64,000 bases of DNA, taken from assembly GCA_049890215.1 (NCBI GenBank), contig JBMHBX010000041.1:29580-93579 (forward strand), in the 5' to 3' direction. The stretch is from UBA685 sp049890215. GTDB taxonomy: Bacteria > Pseudomonadota > Alphaproteobacteria > Puniceispirillales > Puniceispirillaceae. Below, piece after piece: positions 54,328 to 62,720 of this stretch. The notes below the pieces were generated by a model. It was not told where the DNA came from. It worked only from the letters and a program-made list of their open reading frames with translations, and searched no databases. Numbering within the stretch: position 1 is the stretch's first letter; the number at the start of each line of letters is the position of its first letter. The position numbers and the translations under genes are program-made.

Positions 54328-57159
54328 TTAATGCGCAAGTGCCCAATTTTTGGCAATGCCAGCTTCTGCTACCAAAGGCACATCCAAAGACAGAACCGGC
54401 TCATGGGCTGTTTCCATAGCATGGCGTATGAGTTCACAGGCGGCTTCAGCCTCCTCATCCGGCACCTCAAAAATCAATTCATCATGCACCTGCAATAGCA
54501 TAGATAATGAGAGACGAGATTGCGAAATTGCCTGTGGTAGCGCTATCATAGCCCGCTTAATAATATCAGCGGCGCTCCCTTGAATAGGGGCGTTAATGGC
54601 CTGACGTTCTGCAAAATTGCGCATATTTGGATTTGATGATGAAATCTCACCAATATGAATGCGCCGCCCAAATAATGTTTCTACAAATTTATCATCTCTG
54701 GCTTTGATTTTGGTATCTTCCATATAGGCTTGAATGCCGGGGAAGCGGGCAAAATAGGCTTTGATATAATCTTGCGCCTCGCTTCTGCCGATTGACAGTT
54801 GACGTGCCAGACCAAAGCCGGAAATACCATAGATGATGCCAAAATTAATGGCTTTGGCTTTGCGTCTTGTCTCACTGTCCATATCAGCCAGAGGCACCCC
54901 AAATACTTCAGCTGCTGTCTGGCTGTGAATATCAACCTCATCACGAAACGCTTGCAACATTGACGTCTCACCTGCAACATGAGCGACAAGTCGCAATTCG
55001 ATTTGGCTGTAATCTGCCGAAATAAGGCTATGACCTTCTTTGGCGATGAAAGCTTGCCTGATTTGTCTGCCTTCTGCTGTGCGGATAGGAATATTTTGCA
55101 GATTTGGATCCGATGATGACAGACGTCCTGTTGAGGCACCGACCATGGAATAAGATGTATGCACGCGGCGCGTCTGAGGGTGCAGATTTGCAACAAGCGC
55201 ATCAGTGTAGGTTGACTTCAATTTTGACAATTGTCTGAAATCAAGAACTTTTTGAGCAATTTCAATGCCATTGGCAGCTAAATCCTCAAGAATTTCTGCT
55301 CCGGTAGCATAAGCACCTGTTTTCGATTTTTTACCTCCCTCAAGGCCAAGCTTATCAAACAAAACTTCACCAAGCTGCTTAGGAGAGGCAATATTAAAGG
55401 TCATGTCGGCAAGCTTGTGAATTTCTGTCTCAAGAGCCGCAATTCTGGTTGCAAAGTCATTTGACAGACGGCGCAAGAAACCATCATCCACCGCAATGCC
55501 AGCAGCTTCCATCTCTGCCAGCACGCTGATAAGAGGACGCTCCAGTCTTTCATAAACTGAACTAACGCCTTCACGGGCCAGACGCGGCTTTAGCATTTGC
55601 CACAAACGCAAGGTGATATCTGCGTCTTCTGCCGCATAATCAAGAGCTTGATCGGGAGTAAGAGCATCAAATCTAATCTGATTTTTACCCTTGCCGCAGA
55701 CATCTTCATATTTAATTGTCTTTATGCCAAGCCAATGGTCAGCCAACACATCCATATTATGACGCGCAACACGCCCTGTATCCAGAACATAAGACATGCA
55801 CATCGTATCATCGACAGGGCCAAGATGAATGCCGCCATTTTCAGGGCGCGCTAACACATGATAGTCATATTTCAAATTATGCCCGATTTTCAATATGCTT
55901 TGATCTTCAAATAATGGGCGAAGCGCTGAGATAGCTTCGTTGAAATCTATCTGATCAAAATTTATGTCTGGCTCATCAAACCCAAGTAAATCATCTGTGG
56001 CAGGTTGATTGCCCTTGTGACGCAAAGGGATGTAACATGCTTTGCCGGGCGCTACTGCCAGAGACACACCAACTATTAAAGCCTCACTTGCCTGCAAGCT
56101 TGTGGTTTCTGTATCAACGCTAAGATACCCCTGATGTTTTGCAGCTTCTATCCATGTCTGAAGCATCTCCATGCTTGTCACCAGACTATAATCTGTTTTT
56201 GATACGACAGGTGGTGTAATATCCTGCATGACTTGGTCTGCCGTCTGACCGCCTGAAGAGGCAGATGAAGGCGCAGAAACAGACATGCCATCAGCGCTTG
56301 CGCCCAACAGGGCAAACAGAGATTTGAACCCTTGTTCTTGTACAAAATGAACAAGCTTATCTGCATCGCGTGGCGGAGTGGTCAGCCCGGCGACCGGCAA
56401 TGGCACATCAACATCATCTGCCAATGTGACCAGCTTGCGAGATATGCGTGCCATCTCAGCAAATTCAATCAAATTATGACGCCGCTTTGGTTGTTTTATG
56501 CCCTCTGCCCCGGCAAGCAACGCATCTAGTGAGCCAAATTGATTAATAAGCTCAGCCGCGGTCTTAATGCCTATCCCGGGCACGCCCGGCACATTGTCCG
56601 TGCTGTCACCTGCTAAAGATTGCACATCAATCACATGACGGGGTTCTACGCCAAATTTTTCAAAAACTTCTTCTTTGCCAATGCGTCTTTGCTTCATCGG
56701 GTCAAGCATTTCAACGTCATCAGTTACAAGCTGCATTAAATCTTTATCAGATGACACAATGATGGTTTGACGCCCTTCTTGTGCGGCCAGCTTTGCGTAA
56801 GTGGCGATCACATCATCTGCTTCAAAACCAGGCATTTCAATGACAGGTAAAGACATGGCATGCGCTGCCTCACGCACAAGCGCAAATTGTGGCACCAGAT
56901 CATCAGGTGGATCTGTACGATTGGCCTTATAGTCAGCAAAAATCTCATTTCGGAACGTCACACGCCCGGCGTCAAAAATAACAGCCACAGAATGGGGGTT
57001 CAAATCATCAATCAGCTTTAACAGCATTTTGGTAAACCCAAACACCGCATTCACCGGTGTGCCATCTGCCCGGCTCATAGGCGGCAAGGCATGAAAGGCC
57101 CTGAAAATATAGCCAGAGCCATCTATCAGAACAAGCTTATCTGACGCATCAACTGCCAT
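54328..57159 (-). CDS. polA: DNA polymerase I
   Basis: Replaces RNA primers and fills repair gaps. It has 943 residues: 5'-3' nuclease (about 1-290, VLIDGSGYIFRAFHALP, SSDKDLMQLV), an intact 3'-5' proofreading domain (SVDTETTSLQ with DxE, DYAAEDADITLRL), and the polymerase palm, motif A SADYSQIELRL, motif B RRKAKAINFGIIYGISGFGLARQ and motif C LLQVHDELIFEVP. It lies 6 bp downstream of the zf-CHCC gene. Confidence 0.98.
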   Translation of the reverse strand: MAVDASDKLVLIDGSGYIFRAFHALPPMSRADGTPVNAVFGFTKMLLKLIDDLNPHSVAVIFDAGRVTFRNEIFADYKANRTDPPDDLVPQFALVREAAHAMSLPVIEMPGFEADDVIATYAKLAAQEGRQTIIVSSDKDLMQLVTDDVEMLDPMKQRRIGKEEVFEKFGVEPRHVIDVQSLAGDSTDNVPGVPGIGIKTAAELINQFGSLDALLAGAEGIKQPKRRHNLIEFAEMARISRKLVTLADDVDVPLPVAGLTTPPRDADKLVHFVQEQGFKSLFALLGASADGMSVSAPSSASSGGQTADQVMQDITPPVVSKTDYSLVTSMEMLQTWIEAAKHQGYLSVDTETTSLQASEALIVGVSLAVAPGKACYIPLRHKGNQPATDDLLGFDEPDINFDQIDFNEAISALRPLFEDQSILKIGHNLKYDYHVLARPENGGIHLGPVDDTMCMSYVLDTGRVARHNMDVLADHWLGIKTIKYEDVCGKGKNQIRFDALTPDQALDYAAEDADITLRLWQMLKPRLAREGVSSVYERLERPLISVLAEMEAAGIAVDDGFLRRLSNDFATRIAALETEIHKLADMTFNIASPKQLGEVLFDKLGLEGGKKSKTGAYATGAEILEDLAANGIEIAQKVLDFRQLSKLKSTYTDALVANLHPQTRRVHTSYSMVGASTGRLSSSDPNLQNIPIRTAEGRQIRQAFIAKEGHSLISADYSQIELRLVAHVAGETSMLQAFRDEVDIHSQTAAEVFGVPLADMDSETRRKAKAINFGIIYGISGFGLARQLSIGRSEAQDYIKAYFARFPGIQAYMEDTKIKARDDKFVETLFGRRIHIGEISSSNPNMRNFAERQAINAPIQGSAADIIKRAMIALPQAISQSRLSLSMLLQVHDELIFEVPDEEAEAACELIRHAMETAHEPVLSLDVPLVAEAGIAKNWALAH

Positions 57160-57165
57160 AATAGA

Positions 57166-57357
57166 TTAAGCGCCTTCTTCTGTTTTGACGAAATGGCGTG
57201 AGCAATAAGGGCAAGTTACCTGATTATCAGCACCCATATTTAGCCATATCTGAGGATGGCCAAGCGCCCCGCCGCCGCCATTACAAGACACGCGTGATGC
57301 TGTTGTTCGAATTGTCATCTCGTCAGTTTGGGATGTTGTATTATGATGATCGGCCAT
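57166..57357 (-). CDS. zf-CHCC zinc-finger protein
   Basis: A 63-residue protein of the NDUFS6-like PF10276 family: SCNGGGGALGHPQIWLNM then VTCPYCSRHFV supply the Cys-His-Cys-Cys zinc ligands. The mitochondrial homologue is a complex I subunit; the bacterial role is not settled. It is encoded 6 bp before polA and probably cotranscribed. Confidence 0.88.
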   Translation of the reverse strand: MADHHNTTSQTDEMTIRTTASRVSCNGGGGALGHPQIWLNMGADNQVTCPYCSRHFVKTEEGA

Positions 57358-57490
57358 CTGCGATTATTCCTTGATATTTCATGTCATCACGTAAAAGAAA
57401 GAGCCACCCTTTGGTCCCTTCCCTCAGATTTGGTCTTGATTATATACGTCTTTGAGGGGCAAGAGCAAAAGGTTTTCAAACGCAAAATGC

Positions 57491-58471
57491 TCAAGAGTTG
57501 CCGGTATGTTTTTGCCAGTGATCAAAGGTCAGATCCATTTCGCGAAAGCTGCCATCTGCCTGCAATACAGGGCGTGTTGTATTGTGAGGATGAATTCCTG
57601 CTAAGTGCATGAGGCTAACAGGCTTGTAAAAAGGCATTGTTTGTGTGAACAGGCCCCTGGCCTCATCGTAACGATAAGCTGTGTGCCAGTTACATATCTC
57701 TGGCAGTAACAGGTGGCTGATATGATGTTTATAGACCGCCAGACCAAGGCCAAGCTGATCAGCGCCATATTTACGCCGAGGCGGCAATGCCAAGACCGCC
57801 TTATACATCTCTTCCTGCCACGCTTGCCAGATAGGCGAGTCTTTATGAGCCGAAAAAACACCGGCATTTATAATGGCAGATTCCGCCATCAGCTTTTTAT
57901 CAGATTTGGGCAATGACGATTTATTGGCAAACATCGTGTACCAGTTCCGGCGCAACGGCTGACCGAAAAGATTAAATTCAATGCCATTACCTCTGGCACT
58001 GTCCCAGTCATGAAAGCGGCTTCTTTGGCTGACCGCAACAAAGTCTGATTCAACACAAAAGGTGATCAGCCCACAGAGCGCATCAAGCGTCTGAAACCAA
58101 CAATCTGCATCGACAAAAACAAAGCGGTCATAATCTGGCAAGATTTCCGGAAGATACGGTTTCATCAAAAGGACATTAGCGCCCTTTGGCCCGGCAAGTT
58201 TGCCAGCATCAATTAGTTCTTGATAGCGGTCTGGCACATGGACCTGGCGCACTTGTGCCTGCAGGCTCGTCAGCAAGGCTAGTTGCGCCTTTGTAAGGCC
58301 AAAATCCAAAATCACAACCGCCCCGTCATAGCCAAGCGTACGCAAAGAACGCAAGCAATCTGTCATCAAATCACCAAAAAGAGCATCAGCCCCTGAGACT
58401 AAGACTGTTTTATCCAAAATAGCTTTGTCAGGCATATTGAAACTGGCAAATGTCTGCGATGACTCTTTCAT
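57491..58471 (-). CDS. Putative glycosyltransferase (GT-A, DxD)
   Basis: A 326-residue protein. FVFVDADCWF (about residues 117-126) is a clear DxD nucleotide-sugar/metal motif, and the layout (VLVSGADALFGDLM at the start, later NAGVFSAHKDSPIWQAW and QLGLGLAVYKH) resembles GT8-like retaining transferases. Family membership, donor and acceptor are not established. Neighbours give no pathway hint. Confidence 0.65.
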   Translation of the reverse strand: MKESSQTFASFNMPDKAILDKTVLVSGADALFGDLMTDCLRSLRTLGYDGAVVILDFGLTKAQLALLTSLQAQVRQVHVPDRYQELIDAGKLAGPKGANVLLMKPYLPEILPDYDRFVFVDADCWFQTLDALCGLITFCVESDFVAVSQRSRFHDWDSARGNGIEFNLFGQPLRRNWYTMFANKSSLPKSDKKLMAESAIINAGVFSAHKDSPIWQAWQEEMYKAVLALPPRRKYGADQLGLGLAVYKHHISHLLLPEICNWHTAYRYDEARGLFTQTMPFYKPVSLMHLAGIHPHNTTRPVLQADGSFREMDLTFDHWQKHTGNS

Positions 58472-58539
58472 AAGGCACCCTATTTGTTATAAATGAGATT
58501 GGTAAGACCACAGTAAGCTGAATAGGCCATTCATGAAAG

Positions 58540-58935
58540 CTAGAAAATCATGCAATGTTCAATCTGAATGCGCCCTTGTCTTTCAACAAACATGGCCTCC
58601 AATACAAATTCATCTTCAGATTTGGTGAAAAAAAGGCGCCAGGTCATAGCAATCGAAGCACGTCGGCGGAACAACGCCACAAATTCACGACGTGCAAATG
58701 TGCCGAGCCTTTTCTGATAATCTTCGCATTGCGCTGCCAGATTCTCTTGTGTGACGATCACCTTCAGGCGCGTGGTAAAATCCTGCACATGGCGTGCATG
58801 ATCACGGTCGGCAGAGCCAGACAGCATGTTGTCAATCAAAGGCTCTAAACAGGCACGCAGTTCCTCATCAGACAAGGCCAAAAGCTCAGATAAAGACATG
58901 CTGCGCCCATCGGGGTTTTGATCATGATCTGTCAT
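58540..58935 (-). CDS. Conserved-looking hypothetical protein
   Basis: A 131-residue soluble protein that I do not recognise. It is acidic at the N-terminus (SLSELLALSDEELRACLEPLID), followed by helices and a predicted beta-rich end with MTWRLFFTKSEDEFVLEAMFVERQGRIQIEHCMIF. No motif or membrane segment. It is the last gene before tRNA-Arg on the chromosome side of the island. Confidence 0.6.
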   Translation of the reverse strand: MTDHDQNPDGRSMSLSELLALSDEELRACLEPLIDNMLSGSADRDHARHVQDFTTRLKVIVTQENLAAQCEDYQKRLGTFARREFVALFRRRASIAMTWRLFFTKSEDEFVLEAMFVERQGRIQIEHCMIF

Positions 58936-59023
58936 AATCCAAGCCTAAATCAACAGAGCCTTTGCGTCATCAAGAAAAAAAACTGGTCAGTCACCATAAC
59001 TCAGGTGTATAACGGCGCAATCT

Positions 59024-59105
<82 letters not shown>

Positions 59106-59173
59106 TTCACTATATTTCAATAACTTAATATTTTTCAAACTTACTTAAGTTAGGATAAATAGCCCTTTTGACG

Positions 59174-59216
59174 ATGTTCAAAAGATGTTCAAAAATGGCT
59201 TTCAACTTTTGAACAT
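59174..59216 (+). repeat. Inverted repeat with a tandem left arm
   Basis: ATGTTCAAAAG (59174-59184) is repeated directly as ATGTTCAAAAA (59185-59195) and inverted as CTTTTGAACAT (59206-59216), a perfect 11-bp inverted repeat. It lies 74 bp past the tRNA end. It could be a recombinase arm-type site, an operator or a transcript hairpin. Confidence 0.85.
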
Positions 59217-59221
59217 TCGAA

Positions 59222-59252
59222 TTAACCTATTCCTATCAGAAGGTTAGGTTAA
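59222..59252 (+). repeat. Second inverted repeat TTAACCTA/TAGGTTAA
   Basis: Perfect 8-bp arms at 59222-59229 and 59245-59252 with a 15-bp spacer, immediately after the first inverted repeat and just before a 22-codon open frame. Possible protein-binding site; function unknown. Confidence 0.75.
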
Positions 59253-59254
59253 AC

Positions 59255-59323
59255 ATGAGTTCCGGTTTAGATTCAAAGGTAGATGTGAAAGGGTATGCAA
59301 CTTACCCAATCGATAAAGAATAG
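59255..59323 (+). CDS. Possible 22-residue small protein or gene remnant
   Basis: ATG to TAG frame reading MSSGLDSKVDVKGYATYPID then KE. There is no Shine-Dalgarno (AGGTTAAAC is near but weak). It might be the start of a deleted gene. Coding status is very uncertain. Confidence 0.2.
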   Translation: MSSGLDSKVDVKGYATYPIDKE

Positions 59324-59642
59324 TTAATACATGCTTTTGCTCTTTATTGATTTCTCTAGTTTGACACACTGCTAGTCAGCAATGATCTTTAAAAGCAGCT
59401 AATCAGCTTCGTTAGCAAAAGAGCTTCAAACCTTGGAAAACTATTGATTACACCGTTGAGAAATATAAAGATAAATAATGAAACTATCGATGCATAAATG
59501 AAAATTGATTGCATGCAAAAAGCAGTTTACCGAATGAAAATTCAAATGAAGTAATTGTTGCCACCGAATGCAAAGCATGGCTGTCTGTCATACTAGGTCT
59601 AGTCCGACAATAATTTGAACCCTGTAAAAAGTGAAAGTCACA

Positions 59643-59969
59643 ATGCCTGAATCAATGGATGAACAAAAATCAAACATGGAAGATCTAAGAAGGAAAATTT
59701 TGCAATTAGACGAAAATATTCGAGGTTTAAGGCGTCAGCTTGAGAACCAGCAAAAACAACTCGTAGACATGTCGACAAGCCTTAACATTCAAGGATATCA
59801 GGCACGAGATATCGACAAACTTATTGGTAACTTGGGAAAGAAACAGTTACAAAAGTTAATGGATTTGGATAATAGTGTTAAAACAAGAACTGCGCTAGTC
59901 CCCTACATTTGCTTTGGGATTTTAGCGGTAGCGGTAGCAACTGGTGGAAGTATTTTAGGATTATTCTGA
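59643..59969 (+). CDS. Small coiled-coil, tail-anchored membrane protein
   Basis: A 108-residue protein, not recognised. Residues about 10-50 form a strongly predicted coiled coil (EDLRRKILQLDENIRGLRRQ and following heptads), a middle helix follows, and a C-terminal hydrophobic segment (VPYICFGILAVAVATGGSI) ends three residues before the stop, so it is probably tail-anchored with the coiled coil in the cytoplasm. A GTG 12 bases upstream is an alternative start. It is the only clear gene of module 1 of the islet. Confidence 0.6.
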   Translation: MPESMDEQKSNMEDLRRKILQLDENIRGLRRQLENQQKQLVDMSTSLNIQGYQARDIDKLIGNLGKKQLQKLMDLDNSVKTRTALVPYICFGILAVAVATGGSILGLF

Positions 59970-60102
59970 AAAATTTATTACCATCACCAATAACCAAAAG
60001 TAACTGCTATTTACAAAGGACAGAAAAATTCGATTATATCCAAAATATATTTTAGTAACATACCTTGAAGTTATTCCATTGATATAATTGATGTCTCCAC
60101 AG

Positions 60103-60146
60103 CTCCGAAGGAAGACGTCAGAGTTTCGAATTATCCCTGGTGTGCC
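60103..60146 (+). repeat. Decayed third copy of the tRNA-Arg 3' end
   Basis: 36 of 44 bases match 59056-59099 of the tRNA-Arg gene without gaps, starting CTCCGAAGG and including GTCAGAG and TTCGAAT. It reads as an old attachment site left by an earlier insertion. Confidence 0.82.
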
Positions 60147-60219
60147 GACTTTTCTGTTTAATCTCATTCTCTAAATATTATTTGTGGCACAAGTAATTGA
60201 AAAATGACATGTTTGTCAG

Positions 60220-60834
60220 ATGGAAATTGAGCGCCAAGTTTTTAATGATGATAGGTTAGGGGAAGTGATAAACGACGCTTTGTCATTTATCAGTAGGTCT
60301 GATTTGTATCCGTTGCCATTACCGTCCGATTTTTCGGGTGCTGGTGTTTACTTGTTATATTATAATGGCAATCATGAGGTTTACGGACAAATTCGCGGGT
60401 TAAAAGTTAACAATCAAAGTATGCCTATCTACGTAGGAAAAGCGGTGCCGCCTGGTTGGCGTCAGGGTCGAAACTCTAGTCAAGCAAGTAAAGTTTTGTA
60501 TTCTCGCATTAAAGAACATACTCGCAGCATAGAAGCTGGTGCAGATCTAAATTTGAATGATTTTAACTGCAAATTCATCATACTTAGAGCAAAAATGTCC
60601 AATTTAATCGGAACGCTTGAGTCAGAACTAATAAATCAGTTTCGTCCTATTTGGAATTCATGCATTGATGGTTTTGGAAATCATGACCCAGGAAGAGGAC
60701 GAGCACAGCAAGCTAGGTCAGAATGGGATACGCTGCATCCCGGAAGATATTGGGCAGACAAACTTGCAAACAACAAATTGTCTACTGAAGATATTTTGCA
60801 AAAGGGCAGAAGGTATTTTAATGCCGAAGGTTAA
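60220..60834 (+). CDS. Eco29kI-family type II restriction endonuclease (GIY-YIG)
   Basis: A 204-residue nuclease. GIY is GVY (42-44) and YIG is YVG (71-73); Tyr44, Tyr71, Arg96, His100, Glu134 and Asn146 align in spacing with the Eco29kI catalytic set as I remember it. YVGKAVPPGWRQGR and DGFGNHDPGRGRAQQARSEW are family signatures. Eco29kI cuts CCGCGG, so that site is predicted but unproven. The methyltransferase gene follows 3 bp later. ATG 60220 lacks a strong Shine-Dalgarno. AT-rich compared with the core genes. Confidence 0.9.
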   Translation: MEIERQVFNDDRLGEVINDALSFISRSDLYPLPLPSDFSGAGVYLLYYNGNHEVYGQIRGLKVNNQSMPIYVGKAVPPGWRQGRNSSQASKVLYSRIKEHTRSIEAGADLNLNDFNCKFIILRAKMSNLIGTLESELINQFRPIWNSCIDGFGNHDPGRGRAQQARSEWDTLHPGRYWADKLANNKLSTEDILQKGRRYFNAEG

Positions 60835-60837
60835 TCA

Positions 60838-61986
60838 ATGAAGACATTAGAATTGTTCTCAGGTGCTGGTGGTCTTGCTCTTGGGCTGGAAAAATCTGGA
60901 TACAGTTGCATTGGGTTGTTAGAAAAAGATAAGAACGCCTGCAATACGCTCAGAAAGAATTTTTCGGCAGAGGTGTTTGAAAACGATATTCAGCATTTCT
61001 CGTATAAAAACATCAAGAGCAAAGTTGAATTAGTTGCCGGTGGTCCCCCGTGCCAACCTTTCTCTTTAGGGGGAAAAGCAAAAGGTAAAGCGGATAAGCG
61101 GGATATGTTTCCAGAGGCATCACGAGCAATTGCAGAATTAAATCCAAAAGGTTTCATATTTGAAAATGTGAAAGGTCTTCTGAGAGACTCGTTTTCTACA
61201 TATTTAGAATACATAATTTTACGATTGAGCTATCCATTTGAGAGCATTAAAAATGAAGAAAGCTGGATTGATCATCTTTCGCGTTTAGAAAAAATAAAAT
61301 CCTCTGCAACAGCTGTTTCAGGTCAGTATCAGGTTCTTTTTAGGTGTTTGAATGCAGCAGATTATGGAGTTCCACAAAGAAGAGAGAGAGTTTTTATTGT
61401 AGGGCTTCGCAAAGATTTAGGTGTCGAATGGTCCTTTCCTGAACCTACACATTCAGCTGATAGCTTGGCATATGCTAAGTTTGTGACTGAGGAATATTGG
61501 CAAACAACAAATGCAACGCCTAGTGATGATGATTTTGCAAAAATCAAAGATGGGACTTTGAAGAAATCATTAATTAACAGGTTTGGTCTATTTGAACCTC
61601 GTCACTTGCCATGGCAAACAGTAAGACAGGCTTTGAAAGGGCTGCCAGAGCCAAATGAGCAAGGGAGTAAGAAATATAAAGCGCATATTTTAAAAGATGG
61701 CGCAAAGTCATATCCTGGGCATACGGGAAGCCCCCTTGATGATCCAAGCAAGGCACTTAAAGCGGGTGTCCATGGTGTTCCTGGTGGTGAAAATACACTG
61801 CGACGAAATGATGGTAGCGTCCGCTACTTTACTGTTAGAGAAGCAGCTAGAATTCAAACTTTTCCGGACGATTTTGAATTTTCTGGAGCATGGTCTGAAA
61901 ACATGCGTCAGCTAGGGAATGCGGTGCCTGTTGAGCTTGGGCAGACAATCGGATTATCATTAAGCAATGCTTTGAAATATATCTAA
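60838..61986 (+). CDS. DNA (cytosine-5) methyltransferase, cognate of the Eco29kI-type enzyme
   Basis: A 382-residue C5 methyltransferase. Motif I LELFSGAGGLALGLE (4-18), motif IV GGPPCQPFS with catalytic Cys72, motif VI ENV (109-111), motif VIII QRRERVFIVG (180-189) and motif X GNAVP near 360 are all present, with the target-recognition region between VIII and X. Placed 3 bp after the nuclease, it should protect host DNA at the same site, expected CCGCGG. The nuclease gene comes first and no C-protein gene is visible. Confidence 0.95.
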   Translation: MKTLELFSGAGGLALGLEKSGYSCIGLLEKDKNACNTLRKNFSAEVFENDIQHFSYKNIKSKVELVAGGPPCQPFSLGGKAKGKADKRDMFPEASRAIAELNPKGFIFENVKGLLRDSFSTYLEYIILRLSYPFESIKNEESWIDHLSRLEKIKSSATAVSGQYQVLFRCLNAADYGVPQRRERVFIVGLRKDLGVEWSFPEPTHSADSLAYAKFVTEEYWQTTNATPSDDDFAKIKDGTLKKSLINRFGLFEPRHLPWQTVRQALKGLPEPNEQGSKKYKAHILKDGAKSYPGHTGSPLDDPSKALKAGVHGVPGGENTLRRNDGSVRYFTVREAARIQTFPDDFEFSGAWSENMRQLGNAVPVELGQTIGLSLSNALKYI

Positions 61987-62080
61987 ATATCCCTACTCCA
62001 ACGGACCTTTGAAAAAACTCCCAAACATTTAGAATCTAACGTTATGAATAACAAAACGATTTTTTTACTTATAAGATATA

Positions 62081-62467
62081 ATGTTTTTCATCTTAGTGTT
62101 TTTGGGATCACTATTGCACCGAGGCAGGCTCCAAAGTGGTAGTGCGTGGTCGTGGAGCCGCCATTATCTTGATAGTTACGTTATCGCAGGTGCCTATCTT
62201 CTTACCCTAACTATATCGCTTATCAGTTACTTTTATGCATTTTGGAAGACTTACCGGACAACCAAAGCTGGTGGGCTTTTGAACAGAACGAGGTTGATTG
62301 CCTTTTCTTGGCTTATATCAGCACCTATTGTTGTTTGGTATTCAGGAAAATTCTGGATAAATTCAATGCGGTTAATCACTGACCGTCTTTTTTCAATTAA
62401 AGCTAAATCATATTCAAATTATTTTTTATTACTTAACTTATTGTTATTAATACAATTTTATTGGTAA
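62081..62467 (+). CDS. Small membrane protein at the islet edge
   Basis: A 128-residue frame with about three hydrophobic segments (first 12 residues, about 35-55, about 73-90, and the C-terminal LLLLNLLLLI). Not recognised. No clear Shine-Dalgarno. Its stop lies 4 bp before the right repeat, so it may be a truncated gene whose natural end was lost at the junction, or fortuitous. Confidence 0.4.
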   Translation: MFFILVFLGSLLHRGRLQSGSAWSWSRHYLDSYVIAGAYLLTLTISLISYFYAFWKTYRTTKAGGLLNRTRLIAFSWLISAPIVVWYSGKFWINSMRLITDRLFSIKAKSYSNYFLLLNLLLLIQFYW

Positions 62468-62471
62468 TATT

Positions 62472-62525
62472 TGCCCTCCGAAGGCAGAGGTCAGAGGTTC
62501 GAATCCTCTCGGGTGCGCCAATCTT
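62472..62525 (+). repeat. Right attachment repeat (attR)
   Basis: 54-bp copy of 59052-59105 with one mismatch (G at 62489). It contains anticodon loop to CCA of tRNA-Arg but not the 5' half, so it is not a functional tRNA gene. Confidence 0.93.
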
Positions 62526-62720
62526 CCCCGATGTTACTCACGTTCACTGCGGCTAACTCTCAAGTCCTAAATAATTTGGCCCAAAAATCTGAAGTCCCTT
62601 TTGTGTTTTGAATTGCGCTGGTGCGGGAAGCTTTACAATGGCGATTTGTTGACCGATATAGGTGTTTGGATTTGTGTGAAACGGAAAAGCTGACCGCGTT
62701 TCCGCCAATGTGCCAGTATT
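62526..62720. other. Non-coding or decayed stretch after attR
   Basis: About 195 bp between the right repeat and the methyltransferase gene. One open frame (62621-62824) overlaps that gene and has no recognisable family, so I see nothing certain here. Confidence 0.5.

Noticed and set aside
62045..62143. Short frame MNNKTIFLLIRYNV that might be the true start of the membrane protein through a frameshift
   Set aside because: Cannot be supported without a homologue; both frames are low complexity and hydrophobic.
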